From the NCBI GenBank assembly GCA_003488105.1, contig DNMS01000176.1, positions 1 to 7,455 on the forward strand: a stretch of 7,455 bases of DNA, read 5' to 3'. Shown here piece by piece: positions 1 through 5,915 of this stretch. The stretch comes from Rhodospirillaceae bacterium. GTDB taxonomy: Bacteria > Pseudomonadota > Alphaproteobacteria > Rhodospirillales_A > Casp-alpha2. A program made the translations under genes and the position numbers. Under the pieces are notes generated by a model. It was not told the DNA's origin. It was given only the letters and a program-made list of their open reading frames with translations, and searched no databases. Numbering within the stretch: the stretch's first letter is position 1; the number at the start of each line of letters is the position of its first letter.

Positions 1-2654
1 AGGGCCGCCGCCTGTTCCGCCGTGACATGGACGGTGACATGGGCTTGTAGGGATGAGCCGATGCGCTTTTCCGCGCGCTCCAACTCCAGCGCGCCGGTCA
101 CGGCGCGGCGGACCTGGCGCACGGTGCGCCATTTGGCTTCCAGCGCTTCATCGTTCCAGTTGTCGGGGATCGTCGGGAACTGGCGGCGGTGGACGCTGTT
201 GGTGGCGTCGGGCTGATCGAGGCGCGCCTGCCAGGCTTCCTCGGCCGTGAAGCACAGGAACGGCGCCAGCCAGGCGGTCAGGCAGTTGAACAGTTCGTCC
301 AGCACCGTGCGGGCGGCGCGGCGTTCGATGGAATCGGCGCGGTCGCAGTACAGGGTGTCCTTGCGGATGTCGAAATAGAAGGCCGACAGGTCGACGGCGC
401 AGAAATTGTGCAGTTCCGTGAACACGCCGTGGAATTCGAAACTGTCGCAGGCGCCGCGCAGCATTTTGTCGAGCCGCCACAGGCGGGTCAGCACCCAGCG
501 TTCCAGTTCCGGCATCTCGGCCGGGTCGAGGCGCTCAGCGGCGTTGAAGCCGTCCAGATTGCCCAGGAGATAGCGCAGCGTGTTGCGCAGCCGGCGGTAG
601 ATGTCGGCATGGAATTTGACGATTTCCGGCCCGATGCGCAGGTCCTCGGAATAGTTCGAGCCCACCACCCACAGGCGCAGAATGTCGGCGCCGTGCTGGT
701 TGCACACATCCTGCGGGGCCGTGATGTTGCCCAGCGACTTGGACATTTTCTGGCCGTCCTCGGCCATGACGAAGCCGTGGGTCAGCACCGCGTCATAGGG
801 GGCGCGTCCCCGGGTGCCGCAGGATTCCAACAGGCTTGAATGGAACCAGCCGCGGTGCTGATCCGTGCCTTCCAGATACAAAGCGGCGGGCCAGGTGAGG
901 TCGTCGCGGTGTTCCAGGACGAAGGAATGGGTCGATCCGGAATCGAACCATACGTCGAGGATGTCCATCACCCGGTCGTAGTCGTCGGCGCTGTAATCGT
1001 TGCCGAGGAAGCGCGCGGGCTCGGACGCGAACCAGGCGTCGGCGCCTTCGGCCTCGACCGCGTCGACGATGCGGGCATTGACCGCCGGATCGTTGAGAAG
1101 TTCGCCCGTTTCCTTGTGCACGAACACGGTGATCGGCACGCCCCAGGCGCGCTGGCGGGAAATCACCCAGTCCGGGCGGTTCTGGATCATGGCGTGCAGG
1201 CGGGCCTGTCCGCCGCCGGGCACGAACTGGGTCTGCTCGATGGCGCCCAGGGCGACGTCGCGCAGGCTGGCCTGGCCGGCGCCGTTCGGCACGGCGAAAT
1301 CCCGGTCCATGGCGATGAACCACTGCGGCGTGTTGCGGAAGATGACGGGCTTCTTGGACCGCCAGGAATGGGGGTACTGGTGCTTCAGGCGTCCGCGCGC
1401 GATCAGCTTGCCGCCGGCGACCAGGGCCTTGATGACGCGGTCGTTGGCGTCGCCCTTCTTGCCGTGCTCGGTGATCACCTGGCCGCCTTCGAAGCCGGGG
1501 GCCTCGGCGGTGAAGCGGCCGTCGGCGTCGACCGTATAGGGGATGTGGCTGTCGATGCCGCGCTCGGCGAGAAACTTTCCGGACCCGGTCCAGGCCTCGA
1601 AATCCTCGCGCCCGTGGCCGGGGGCGGTATGGACGAAGCCCGTGCCCGTTTCCTCCGTGACGTGGTCGCCGTCCAGCAGCGGCACATCGAACTCATAGCC
1701 CATGCCGCGCAGGGGATGGGCGCAGGTCAGTCCAGCCAGGACGTCCGGGGCTACATCAGAAAGGCGGAGATGTTCTGTAACCTTCGCAGAGGCCATGACG
1801 CTTTCCGCCAGCGCATCAGCGAGCACCAGCCTGTCGCCGGCCTTGGCCCAGTTGCCGTCGGGTGCTTCGGTGACTTCATAAAGACCATAGGAGATGCGCT
1901 TGGAGAAACAGATCGCCCGGTTGCCGGGGATGGTCCAAGGGGTCGTCGTCCAGATCACGACCGACGCCCCAACTAGAGAGTTGGCGCCCATGACCACCGG
2001 GAACTTGACCCAGATCGTGTCCGATTCATGGTCGTGGTATTCGACCTCGGCCTCGGCCAGGGCGGTCTTTTCGACCACCGACCACATCACCGGCTTGGAG
2101 CCCCGGTAGAGCAATCCGTTGTCGAGGAACTTCAGAAGTTCGCGCACGATCTGCGCTTCCGCCGGGAAGCTCATGGTGGTGTAGGGATTGGCCCAGTCGC
2201 CGATGACTCCTAAGCGCTTGAACTCGTCGCGCTGCACGCCGATCCAATGCTGGGCGAAATCGCGGCATTCCTGGCGGAATTCGACGACCGGCACCTGGTC
2301 CTTGTCCTTTCCCTGGGCGCGGTACTGTTCCTCGATCTTCCATTCGATGGGCAGGCCGTGGCAGTCCCAGCCGGGCACGTAATTGGCGTCCTTGCCCATC
2401 ATCTGCTGGGCGCGCACGATCACGTCCTTGAGGATCTTGTTCAGGGCATGGCCGATGTGCAGGTTGCCGTTGGCGTAGGGCGGACCGTCGTGCAGCACGA
2501 AGGGCGGGCGGCCCTGGGCGTCCGCGCGCAGAAGCTGGTAGAGGCCGACCTCTTCCCACTTTTGGATGATGTCCGGTTCCTTGGCGGCCAGACCGGCCTT
2601 CATGGGAAAGTCGGTCTGAGGCAGAAACACCGTGGCTTTGTAATCGACGGTCAT
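1..2654 (-). CDS. ileS: Isoleucyl-tRNA synthetase (IleRS), C-terminus cut off by window edge
   Basis: Class Ia aminoacyl-tRNA synthetase that charges tRNA-Ile with isoleucine in the cytoplasm and edits misactivated valine. An open minus-strand frame of about 884 codons runs without a stop from ATG at 2654 to the left edge. Signatures appear in the expected order: N-terminus [31 protein letters not shown] with the HIGH motif at residues 66-69; the threonine-rich editing-site motif WTTTPW at 235-240; [10 protein letters not shown] at 342-351, which carries the conserved editing aspartate; [19 protein letters not shown]; and KMSKS at 636-640. Reading ends near [12 protein letters not shown] in the anticodon-binding region, so the last several dozen residues, including any C-terminal zinc-binding cysteines, lie outside. 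The start overlaps the ribF stop (ATGA), and the site upstream has no strong Shine-Dalgarno, which suggests coupling to ribF. No frameshift or missing catalytic motif was found. Identification is very secure. Confidence 0.98.
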   Translation of the reverse strand, partial: MTVDYKATVFLPQTDFPMKAGLAAKEPDIIQKWEEVGLYQLLRADAQGRPPFVLHDGPPYANGNLHIGHALNKILKDVIVRAQQMMGKDANYVPGWDCHGLPIEWKIEEQYRAQGKDKDQVPVVEFRQECRDFAQHWIGVQRDEFKRLGVIGDWANPYTTMSFPAEAQIVRELLKFLDNGLLYRGSKPVMWSVVEKTALAEAEVEYHDHESDTIWVKFPVVMGANSLVGASVVIWTTTPWTIPGNRAICFSKRISYGLYEVTEAPDGNWAKAGDRLVLADALAESVMASAKVTEHLRLSDVAPDVLAGLTCAHPLRGMGYEFDVPLLDGDHVTEETGTGFVHTAPGHGREDFEAWTGSGKFLAERGIDSHIPYTVDADGRFTAEAPGFEGGQVITEHGKKGDANDRVIKALVAGGKLIARGRLKHQYPHSWRSKKPVIFRNTPQWFIAMDRDFAVPNGAGQASLRDVALGAIEQTQFVPGGGQARLHAMIQNRPDWVISRQRAWGVPITVFVHKETGELLNDPAVNARIVDAVEAEGADAWFASEPARFLGNDYSADDYDRVMDILDVWFDSGSTHSFVLEHRDDLTWPAALYLEGTDQHRGWFHSSLLESCGTRGRAPYDAVLTHGFVMAEDGQKMSKSLGNITAPQDVCNQHGADILRLWVVGSNYSEDLRIGPEIVKFHADIYRRLRNTLRYLLGNLDGFNAAERLDPAEMPELERWVLTRLWRLDKMLRGACDSFEFHGVFTELHNFCAVDLSAFYFDIRKDTLYCDRADSIERRAARTVLDELFNCLTAWLAPFLCFTAEEAWQARLDQPDATNSVHRRQFPTIPDNWNDEALEAKWRTVRQVRRAVTGALELERAEKRIGSSLQAHVTVHVTAEQAAA

Positions 2655-3598
2655 GGCTCTGTTTTCGATAAAATTTGGCGTGCTTGGTCGCTGTCCGCGG
2701 CGATTTGTGCCTTTAATTGGTCGATGCCGTCAAACTTCTTTTCCGGGCGCAGGAATTCGACCAGCTGCACGCCGAGCCGCTGACCATAAAGATCGCCCGT
2801 GAAATCGAACAGGAAGACCTCCAGAAGATCGGCCTCGCCGGCGAAGGTCGGGCGCTTTCCGATATTGGCGACACCGGCGTATTCCTTGCCCTCGCCGATG
2901 CGCACGCGCACGGCGTAAACCCCTCGGGCGGGCCGCAAATAAGTTCCCAGCGCCAGGTTCGCCGTGGGAAAGCCGATGGTGCGTCCGCGCTGGTCTCCCT
3001 GGATGACCCGGCCCTCAATTTCGAACGGCCGGCCCAGGATACGGGCGGCGGCCTGGGGGTTGCCTGATTCCAGCGCCTCGCGCACGCCGGTCGAGGAATA
3101 GGCCGCGTCGCCGTCATCGTCCGCGAAGGTCTGGGCGCGCACGGCCGTGAAGTCGAAGCCAAGGCGTTTGCCGAAGCCCAGCAGCATCTCGGCGCTACCG
3201 CCCCGGCCCTTGCCGAACACGAAATCATAGCCGCAGACGACATGCCGGGCGCCGATGCCACCGACCAGCACGGTTTCGATGAAATCTTCGGCCGTGAGCG
3301 ACGAAAACGCCTTGTTGAATTGCTGCACGAAGATGGTGTCGACGCCGAGCCCGAAAATCAGCCGCGCCTTGGCGTGGAAGGGGGTCAGGCGGAAGGGGGG
3401 CGTGCCGGGGGCGAAAAAGGCGCGGGGATGCGGCTCGAAGGTCAGCACCCCCCAGGGCCGGGCCGTGGCATGGGCGATGGCCCCGGCCTCGCCGATCACG
3501 GCGCGATGGCCCAGGTGCACGCCGTCGAAATTTCCGATGGCGACCACGGCGCCCCGGGCGTCGCCGGGGATGTTCTGGTAATGGCGAAAAATCCGCAT
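2651..3598 (-). CDS. ribF: Bifunctional riboflavin kinase / FAD synthetase (RibF)
   Basis: Cytoplasmic enzyme that phosphorylates riboflavin to FMN and then adenylylates FMN to FAD. The 315-residue product has the family's usual length. The N-terminal nucleotidyltransferase (FAD synthetase) domain shows [10 protein letters not shown] at 22-31, [10 protein letters not shown] near 53-62, the [13 protein letters not shown] loop around 122-134 and [10 protein letters not shown] at 167-176. The C-terminal riboflavin kinase domain shows [11 protein letters not shown] at 205-215, GVYAVRV at 226-232 and [11 protein letters not shown] at 242-252, with the acidic LEVFLFDF strand at 259-266. I chose ATG at 3598 because MRIFRHY is how alphaproteobacterial RibF proteins usually begin. 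An in-frame TTG at 3637 would add 13 residues and has a purine-rich GGGCGGGG just upstream, so it cannot be excluded. The TGA stop overlaps the ileS ATG by 4 nt. The upstream gene is the maoC-like hydratase. Confidence 0.96.
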   Translation of the reverse strand: MRIFRHYQNIPGDARGAVVAIGNFDGVHLGHRAVIGEAGAIAHATARPWGVLTFEPHPRAFFAPGTPPFRLTPFHAKARLIFGLGVDTIFVQQFNKAFSSLTAEDFIETVLVGGIGARHVVCGYDFVFGKGRGGSAEMLLGFGKRLGFDFTAVRAQTFADDDGDAAYSSTGVREALESGNPQAAARILGRPFEIEGRVIQGDQRGRTIGFPTANLALGTYLRPARGVYAVRVRIGEGKEYAGVANIGKRPTFAGEADLLEVFLFDFTGDLYGQRLGVQLVEFLRPEKKFDGIDQLKAQIAADSDQARQILSKTEP

Positions 3599-3656
3599 GA
3601 CGCCGGTGAAGGTGCCCCCAGGCGTCGGCCCGGTCAACCCCGCCCGGTTCCGCCGG

Positions 3657-4112
3657 TTACTTGTTGCGCGACGGCACCATGATGGTGGCTTCGCCGTCCA
3701 GCACGACCTTGTCGCCGACCAGGCACTGGGTCTGGATCTTGACGAACTTCTTGTCGGCGATCTTTTCCAGGATCGTCGCCCGTGCGACGACCGTGTCGCC
3801 GGCCTTGACCGGGCCCTTGAACTTCAAGGTCTGGCCGACGTAGATGCAACCCGGCCCCGGCATTTTGGTGCCGATCACGGTGGAAATGTAGCTGGCGGTG
3901 AGAAGCCCGTGAGCGATGCAGCCCTCGAACATGGTCTCCGAGGCGAATTCGTGGTTCAGGTGCACCGGGTTGGTGTCGCCGGACACGCCCGCGAAGATCA
4001 GGATGTCGGATTCGGAAATGGTTCGGGAATATTCGTCGCTCTGCCCGACCTCCAGGTCTTCGAAGTAGAAACCGTGGAGTCTGTCGAGGGCGGTGACGGT
4101 GTGGGTATCCAT
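3657..4112 (-). CDS. MaoC-like (R)-specific enoyl-CoA hydratase (PhaJ type)
   Basis: A 151-residue single hot-dog-fold hydratase. The family hydrates trans-2-enoyl-CoA to (R)-3-hydroxyacyl-CoA, which can feed polyhydroxyalkanoate synthesis or other acyl-CoA routes. The catalytic signature is SGDTNPVHLN, with Asp46 and His51 matching the Asp/His pair of PhaJ-type R-hydratases, followed by IAHGLLTASYISTVIGTKMPG (67-86, with G87) and GDTVVARATILEK (105-117). The C-terminal GPGCIYVGQTLKFKGPVKAGD also resembles the MaoC half of enoyl-CoA hydratase/phosphate acetyltransferase fusions, but no acetyltransferase follows. The ATG at 4112 is supported by GGAGCG nine bases upstream. A longer in-frame reading to 4499 crosses the divergent peptidase gene and is rejected. 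The exact substrate is not determined. It is the first gene of a likely maoC-ribF-ileS run and faces the 4185-4207 palindrome. Confidence 0.9.
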   Translation of the reverse strand: MDTHTVTALDRLHGFYFEDLEVGQSDEYSRTISESDILIFAGVSGDTNPVHLNHEFASETMFEGCIAHGLLTASYISTVIGTKMPGPGCIYVGQTLKFKGPVKAGDTVVARATILEKIADKKFVKIQTQCLVGDKVVLDGEATIMVPSRNK

Positions 4113-4184
4113 GATTTTAAGCGCTCCAATACACCTTTGGATTGGGATTTTTTGGCGCTTTGCGAGATTCCGCAGCGCAGCGTC

Positions 4185-4207
4185 CGTATATTGCGCCGCA
4201 ATATACG
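4185..4207. promoter_or_regulatory. Perfect 11-bp inverted repeat, candidate operator between divergent genes
   Basis: The arm CGTATATTGCG (4185-4195) is followed by one central base and then its exact reverse complement CGCAATATACG (4197-4207). It lies in the 162-bp gap between the divergent hydratase and peptidase genes, about 73 bp before the hydratase start. The arms contain the TATATT and AATATA stretches that could act as -10 elements, so a bound dimer would block transcription. Its core can be read as TTGC-N3-GCAA. From memory, PhaR, the PHA-responsive regulator, binds CTGC-N3-GCAG in Rhodobacter sphaeroides, and the adjacent gene is a PhaJ-type hydratase. The symmetry is seen directly. 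The regulator identity is only a suggestion. Confidence 0.65.
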
Positions 4208-4208
4208 C

Positions 4209-4233
4209 CCCCGCAAGGGAATGTTTTGCGGGG
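4209..4233. repeat. 8-bp inverted repeat (stem-loop or operator) next to the main palindrome
   Basis: CCCCGCAA (4209-4216) and TTGCGGGG (4226-4233) are perfect reverse complements around a 9-nt loop. The repeat begins one base after the 4185-4207 palindrome and re-uses its GCAA/TTGC half-elements in inverted order. It could be a second binding site for the same regulator or a hairpin in a leader transcript. No T-run follows, so a terminator is unlikely. Confidence 0.5.
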
Positions 4234-4253
4234 TGGGGATGCCCGTGTAGCAT
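4225..4253 (+). promoter_or_regulatory. Possible promoter for the M23 peptidase gene (weak)
   Basis: A TTTGCG hexamer (4225-4230) and a TAGCAT hexamer (4248-4253) are 17 bp apart on the plus strand, ending 21 bp before the GTG start. Both match the sigma-70 consensus only partially. The placement is sensible, since it would give a short leader carrying the Shine-Dalgarno, but the call is speculative. Confidence 0.25.
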
Positions 4254-4260
4254 GCACGGG
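4242..4260. repeat. 6-bp inverted repeat just before the peptidase Shine-Dalgarno
   Basis: CCCGTG (4242-4247) and CACGGG (4255-4260) are perfect reverse complements around a 7-nt loop. The second arm ends one base before the purine-rich AAGGGACGG. It is the third inverted repeat in 76 bp. It overlaps the weak candidate -10 and could be an operator arm or a leader hairpin. Its short stem also makes chance plausible. Confidence 0.35.
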
Positions 4261-4274
4261 AAAGGGACGGTGCT

Positions 4275-5303
4275 GTGCGGTTCATTGAAATTCCCCGGGT
4301 TTCCGTGATTTTGGTGGTGATTTTTCTGGCGGCGGGGTTCGCTTCCGCCGCACCCTTGCGCGCCGACGATCAACCGTCCCTGGGCCTGCCCCTGACCTGC
4401 GATCCGGGGCGGACCTGCTGGCTGGTCAATCACGTCGACCACGACCCCGGCCCTGGCGTGCGTGATTATGCCTGCGGCGCCCATGGCTACAACGGCCATA
4501 CGGGCGTCGACATCGCCATCCGCGACTATTCAAAAATGGAAGACGGCGTGCCCGTGGTCGCGGCGGCGACCGGTACGGTGCGACGCCTGCGCGACGGCAT
4601 GCTGGACGGTGACGTGTCCCTGGTCGGGCATGACGCGGTGATGTCACAGGGCTGCGGTAATTCCGTCGTCATTGGCCACGATGGGGGCTGGGAAACCTTC
4701 TATTGCCATCTGCGGCGGGGCTCGCTCACCGTGCGGCCGGGCCAGCGGGTGGAAAAGGGCGACAGGCTGGGTTCCGTCGGATCGTCCGGCCTGGCCGAAT
4801 TTCCCCATATCCACCTGGGCGTGCGCCTGAACGGCAAGATCGTGGACCCCTTTGTCGGGCTCAAGCGCGCGTCGAACTGCGGCGCCGGGCCGTCGCCGTT
4901 GTGGGATTCGCGAACCCTGGGCCAGCTCAAGGGCACGCCGACGGCGCTTTACGATGCCGGCTTCGCGCCGGTCGAAATCAATCCCATCGCGCTGCGCCGG
5001 GGGTTCTACCGCGACACCAAATTGTCCGCCAAGGCGCCGTTGCTGGCATTCTGGGTCGATGCCTTCTGGGTCGAACAGGGCGACCGCCTGACCCTGACCT
5101 TCACCGGCCCCAAGGACCGCAAGATCGCGGCCAAGACCTTTACCTTGGATAAAAATCAGGCGCGGCACATGCGCTTCGTCGGCAAGCGCAAGACCGTTGA
5201 CTGGCATGCGGGCAGTTATCTCGGCGTTGCCGTTCTGGAACGCACGACCAAGGACGGCGGCAAGGAAACCTTCCGCATCGAACGCCGGTTGGATATCGAA
5301 TAA
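4275..5303 (+). CDS. Exported LytM/M23-family metallopeptidase with C-terminal extension
   Basis: A 342-residue predicted periplasmic or surface zinc peptidase of the LytM/lysostaphin (M23) family, which cleaves peptide cross-bridges in peptidoglycan. A signal peptide is visible: RFIEIPR, a hydrophobic core at about residues 9-20, then AAGFASA with likely cleavage after Ala25. The M23 metal and catalytic residues are all present: H75 and D79 in HTGVD, H145 in YCHL, and H178/H180 in FPHIHLG. This argues for an active enzyme rather than a degenerate EnvC/NlpD-type activator. Six mature cysteines (42, 48, 67, 127, 144, 202) could form disulfides. After about residue 205 comes a further 135 residues, mainly predicted beta strands with no name I recognise. 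Start: GTG at 4275 with AAGGGACGG at 4262-4270. A second in-frame GTG lies at residue 11 but would shorten the signal peptide. The gene is monocistronic, divergent from the hydratase and convergent with the next gene. Confidence 0.9.
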   Translation: MRFIEIPRVSVILVVIFLAAGFASAAPLRADDQPSLGLPLTCDPGRTCWLVNHVDHDPGPGVRDYACGAHGYNGHTGVDIAIRDYSKMEDGVPVVAAATGTVRRLRDGMLDGDVSLVGHDAVMSQGCGNSVVIGHDGGWETFYCHLRRGSLTVRPGQRVEKGDRLGSVGSSGLAEFPHIHLGVRLNGKIVDPFVGLKRASNCGAGPSPLWDSRTLGQLKGTPTALYDAGFAPVEINPIALRRGFYRDTKLSAKAPLLAFWVDAFWVEQGDRLTLTFTGPKDRKIAAKTFTLDKNQARHMRFVGKRKTVDWHAGSYLGVAVLERTTKDGGKETFRIERRLDIE

Positions 5304-5304
5304 T

Positions 5305-5318
5305 CCCGGCGGGCCGGG
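5305..5318. terminator. GC-rich hairpin between convergent genes, possible bidirectional terminator
   Basis: CCCGGC (5305-5310) and GCCGGG (5313-5318) form a short palindrome that exactly fills the gap between the peptidase stop (ends 5303) and the stop of the opposing small gene (5319). Folding realistically gives a 5-bp stem with a tetraloop. No T-tract follows on either strand, so intrinsic termination would be weak. Its position is the main support. Confidence 0.3.
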
Positions 5319-5768
5319 TCAGGTCAGGGACGGCCGGCGTGATACCAGCTTGGGCGTGGCCCGCAAGGCCCGGCGCAGGCCCTTGGCGGCGTCCTGGGTG
5401 CGGGTGTGCACCTCGCGCTGAACGCGGGCGGACGTGGTTTCTGCGGCCTTGGCGGAAACGAAATCCTCTTCCGGGAACAGGGCCGCGGCCTGGACCTTGT
5501 CTTCTTCCCGTTCTTCCTCGCGCTTGGCGATCAGGTTCAGGGTGCGGGTCACCAGGGGGTGGCGATCCGGGCGCTTGCGCGACTTGCGCATGTGTTCCTT
5601 GGCGATCGCCTTCACCATGTTGACGATGGTCTGGTAATGGTGATTGGTTTCGCACCAGCGGGCATAGGCGGCCACGGTCCACGGGTTGGCCGGCAGGGGC
5701 CGCAGCCCCCGGTTCTGGCACCAGTCGACAAAAACAGTCCAGGCCGTGTGGTGATTCAATCGGGGCAT
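5319..5768 (-). CDS. Hypothetical protein with tyrosine-recombinase core-binding-like N-terminus, no catalytic domain
   Basis: A 149-residue protein of unknown function. Residues 9-60 (AWTVFVDWCQNRG, LPANPWTVAAYARWC, YQTIVNMVKAIAKEHM) read like the SAM-like core-binding domain of XerC/D-type integrases: WxxFxxWC, a LPAxPxTVAxY turn, then a TIxxxVxAIxxxH helix. Residues 61-149 are highly charged: RKSRKR, a KREEEREED stretch suggesting a helix or short coiled coil, and a basic tail. None of the recombinase catalytic residues (R...HxxR...Y) appears, and 149 residues is far too short for a full enzyme. It could be a domesticated DNA-binding remnant, a small nucleoid- or regulator-like protein, or an unrelated helical protein. 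ATG at 5768 is used. The ribosome-binding site is weak (GGCGGC twelve bases upstream), while TATAAT lies about 45 bp upstream. Coding bias matches the neighbours, so recent transfer is not evident. That it is a real gene is likely but not certain. Confidence 0.7.
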   Translation of the reverse strand: MPRLNHHTAWTVFVDWCQNRGLRPLPANPWTVAAYARWCETNHHYQTIVNMVKAIAKEHMRKSRKRPDRHPLVTRTLNLIAKREEEREEDKVQAAALFPEEDFVSAKAAETTSARVQREVHTRTQDAAKGLRRALRATPKLVSRRPSLT

Positions 5769-5798
5769 CGGTCCAGGTTCGCCGCCTAAATTTGCACT

Positions 5799-5814
5799 AT
5801 TCCCGCTGGGGAAT
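5799..5814. promoter_or_regulatory. 6-bp inverted repeat overlapping a -10 element of the small minus-strand gene
   Basis: ATTCCC (5799-5804) and GGGAAT (5809-5814) are perfect reverse complements with a 4-bp centre. The repeat overlaps the edge of the minus-strand TATAAT at 5818-5813, where a repressor would block initiation. The octamer CACTATTC, which begins at 5795, recurs at 5859-5866, 64 bp away in the same intergenic region. Operator function is inference. Confidence 0.4.
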
Positions 5815-5818
5815 TATA
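5813..5818 (-). promoter_or_regulatory. Consensus -10 hexamer for the small minus-strand gene
   Basis: The minus strand reads TATAAT at 5818-5813, a perfect sigma-70 -10 hexamer in an otherwise GC-rich region, about 45 bp before the ATG at 5768. No convincing -35 hexamer sits 16-18 bp upstream, so activation by another factor or chance are both possible. Confidence 0.4.
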
Positions 5819-5821
5819 CCG

Positions 5822-5855
5822 TTTCCGCCCAGGCGCGGCTTGACCCGGGCGGAAA
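5822..5855. promoter_or_regulatory. 9-bp inverted repeat with 16-bp spacer in divergent intergenic region
   Basis: TTTCCGCCC (5822-5830) and GGGCGGAAA (5847-5855) are perfect reverse complements. The 16-bp spacer contains TTGACC, a candidate -35 for the downstream dehydrogenase gene. The arm centres are 25 bp apart. The arrangement suits an operator for a dimeric regulator controlling the dehydrogenase-ferredoxin pair, and possibly the divergent small gene. The regulator is unknown and not encoded in this window. Confidence 0.5.
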
Positions 5856-5867
5856 TTCCACTATTCA
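5840..5867 (+). promoter_or_regulatory. Candidate sigma-70 promoter for the dehydrogenase-ferredoxin genes
   Basis: TTGACC (5840-5845) matches the -35 consensus at five of six positions. TATTCA (5862-5867) is a partial -10 with a 16-bp spacer. The -10 ends about 48 bp before the ATG at 5916. The -35 lies between the arms of the 9-bp inverted repeat. Confidence 0.4.
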
Positions 5868-5915
5868 AGCCCATAATTGGGAAACATCCGATTAAATTAT
5901 GGAGAAAATTAGACC

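Noticed and set aside
840..1976. Plus-strand open frame of 378 codons, and another at 189-839
   Set aside because: Both lie antisense to ileS, whose frame carries all IleRS motifs. Long antisense frames are expected in GC-rich genes, and these translations show no recognisable domain.
4113..4499. N-terminal extension of the hydratase by 129 residues
   Set aside because: It would run through the divergent intergenic palindromes and into the antisense of the peptidase signal region. The ATG at 4112 has a good ribosome-binding site and gives the normal family length.
4644..5207. Minus-strand frame of 187 codons opposite the peptidase, and plus-strand frames in 4703-5152
   Set aside because: They overlap the M23 frame, which has intact HxxxD, H and HxH motifs and a signal peptide.
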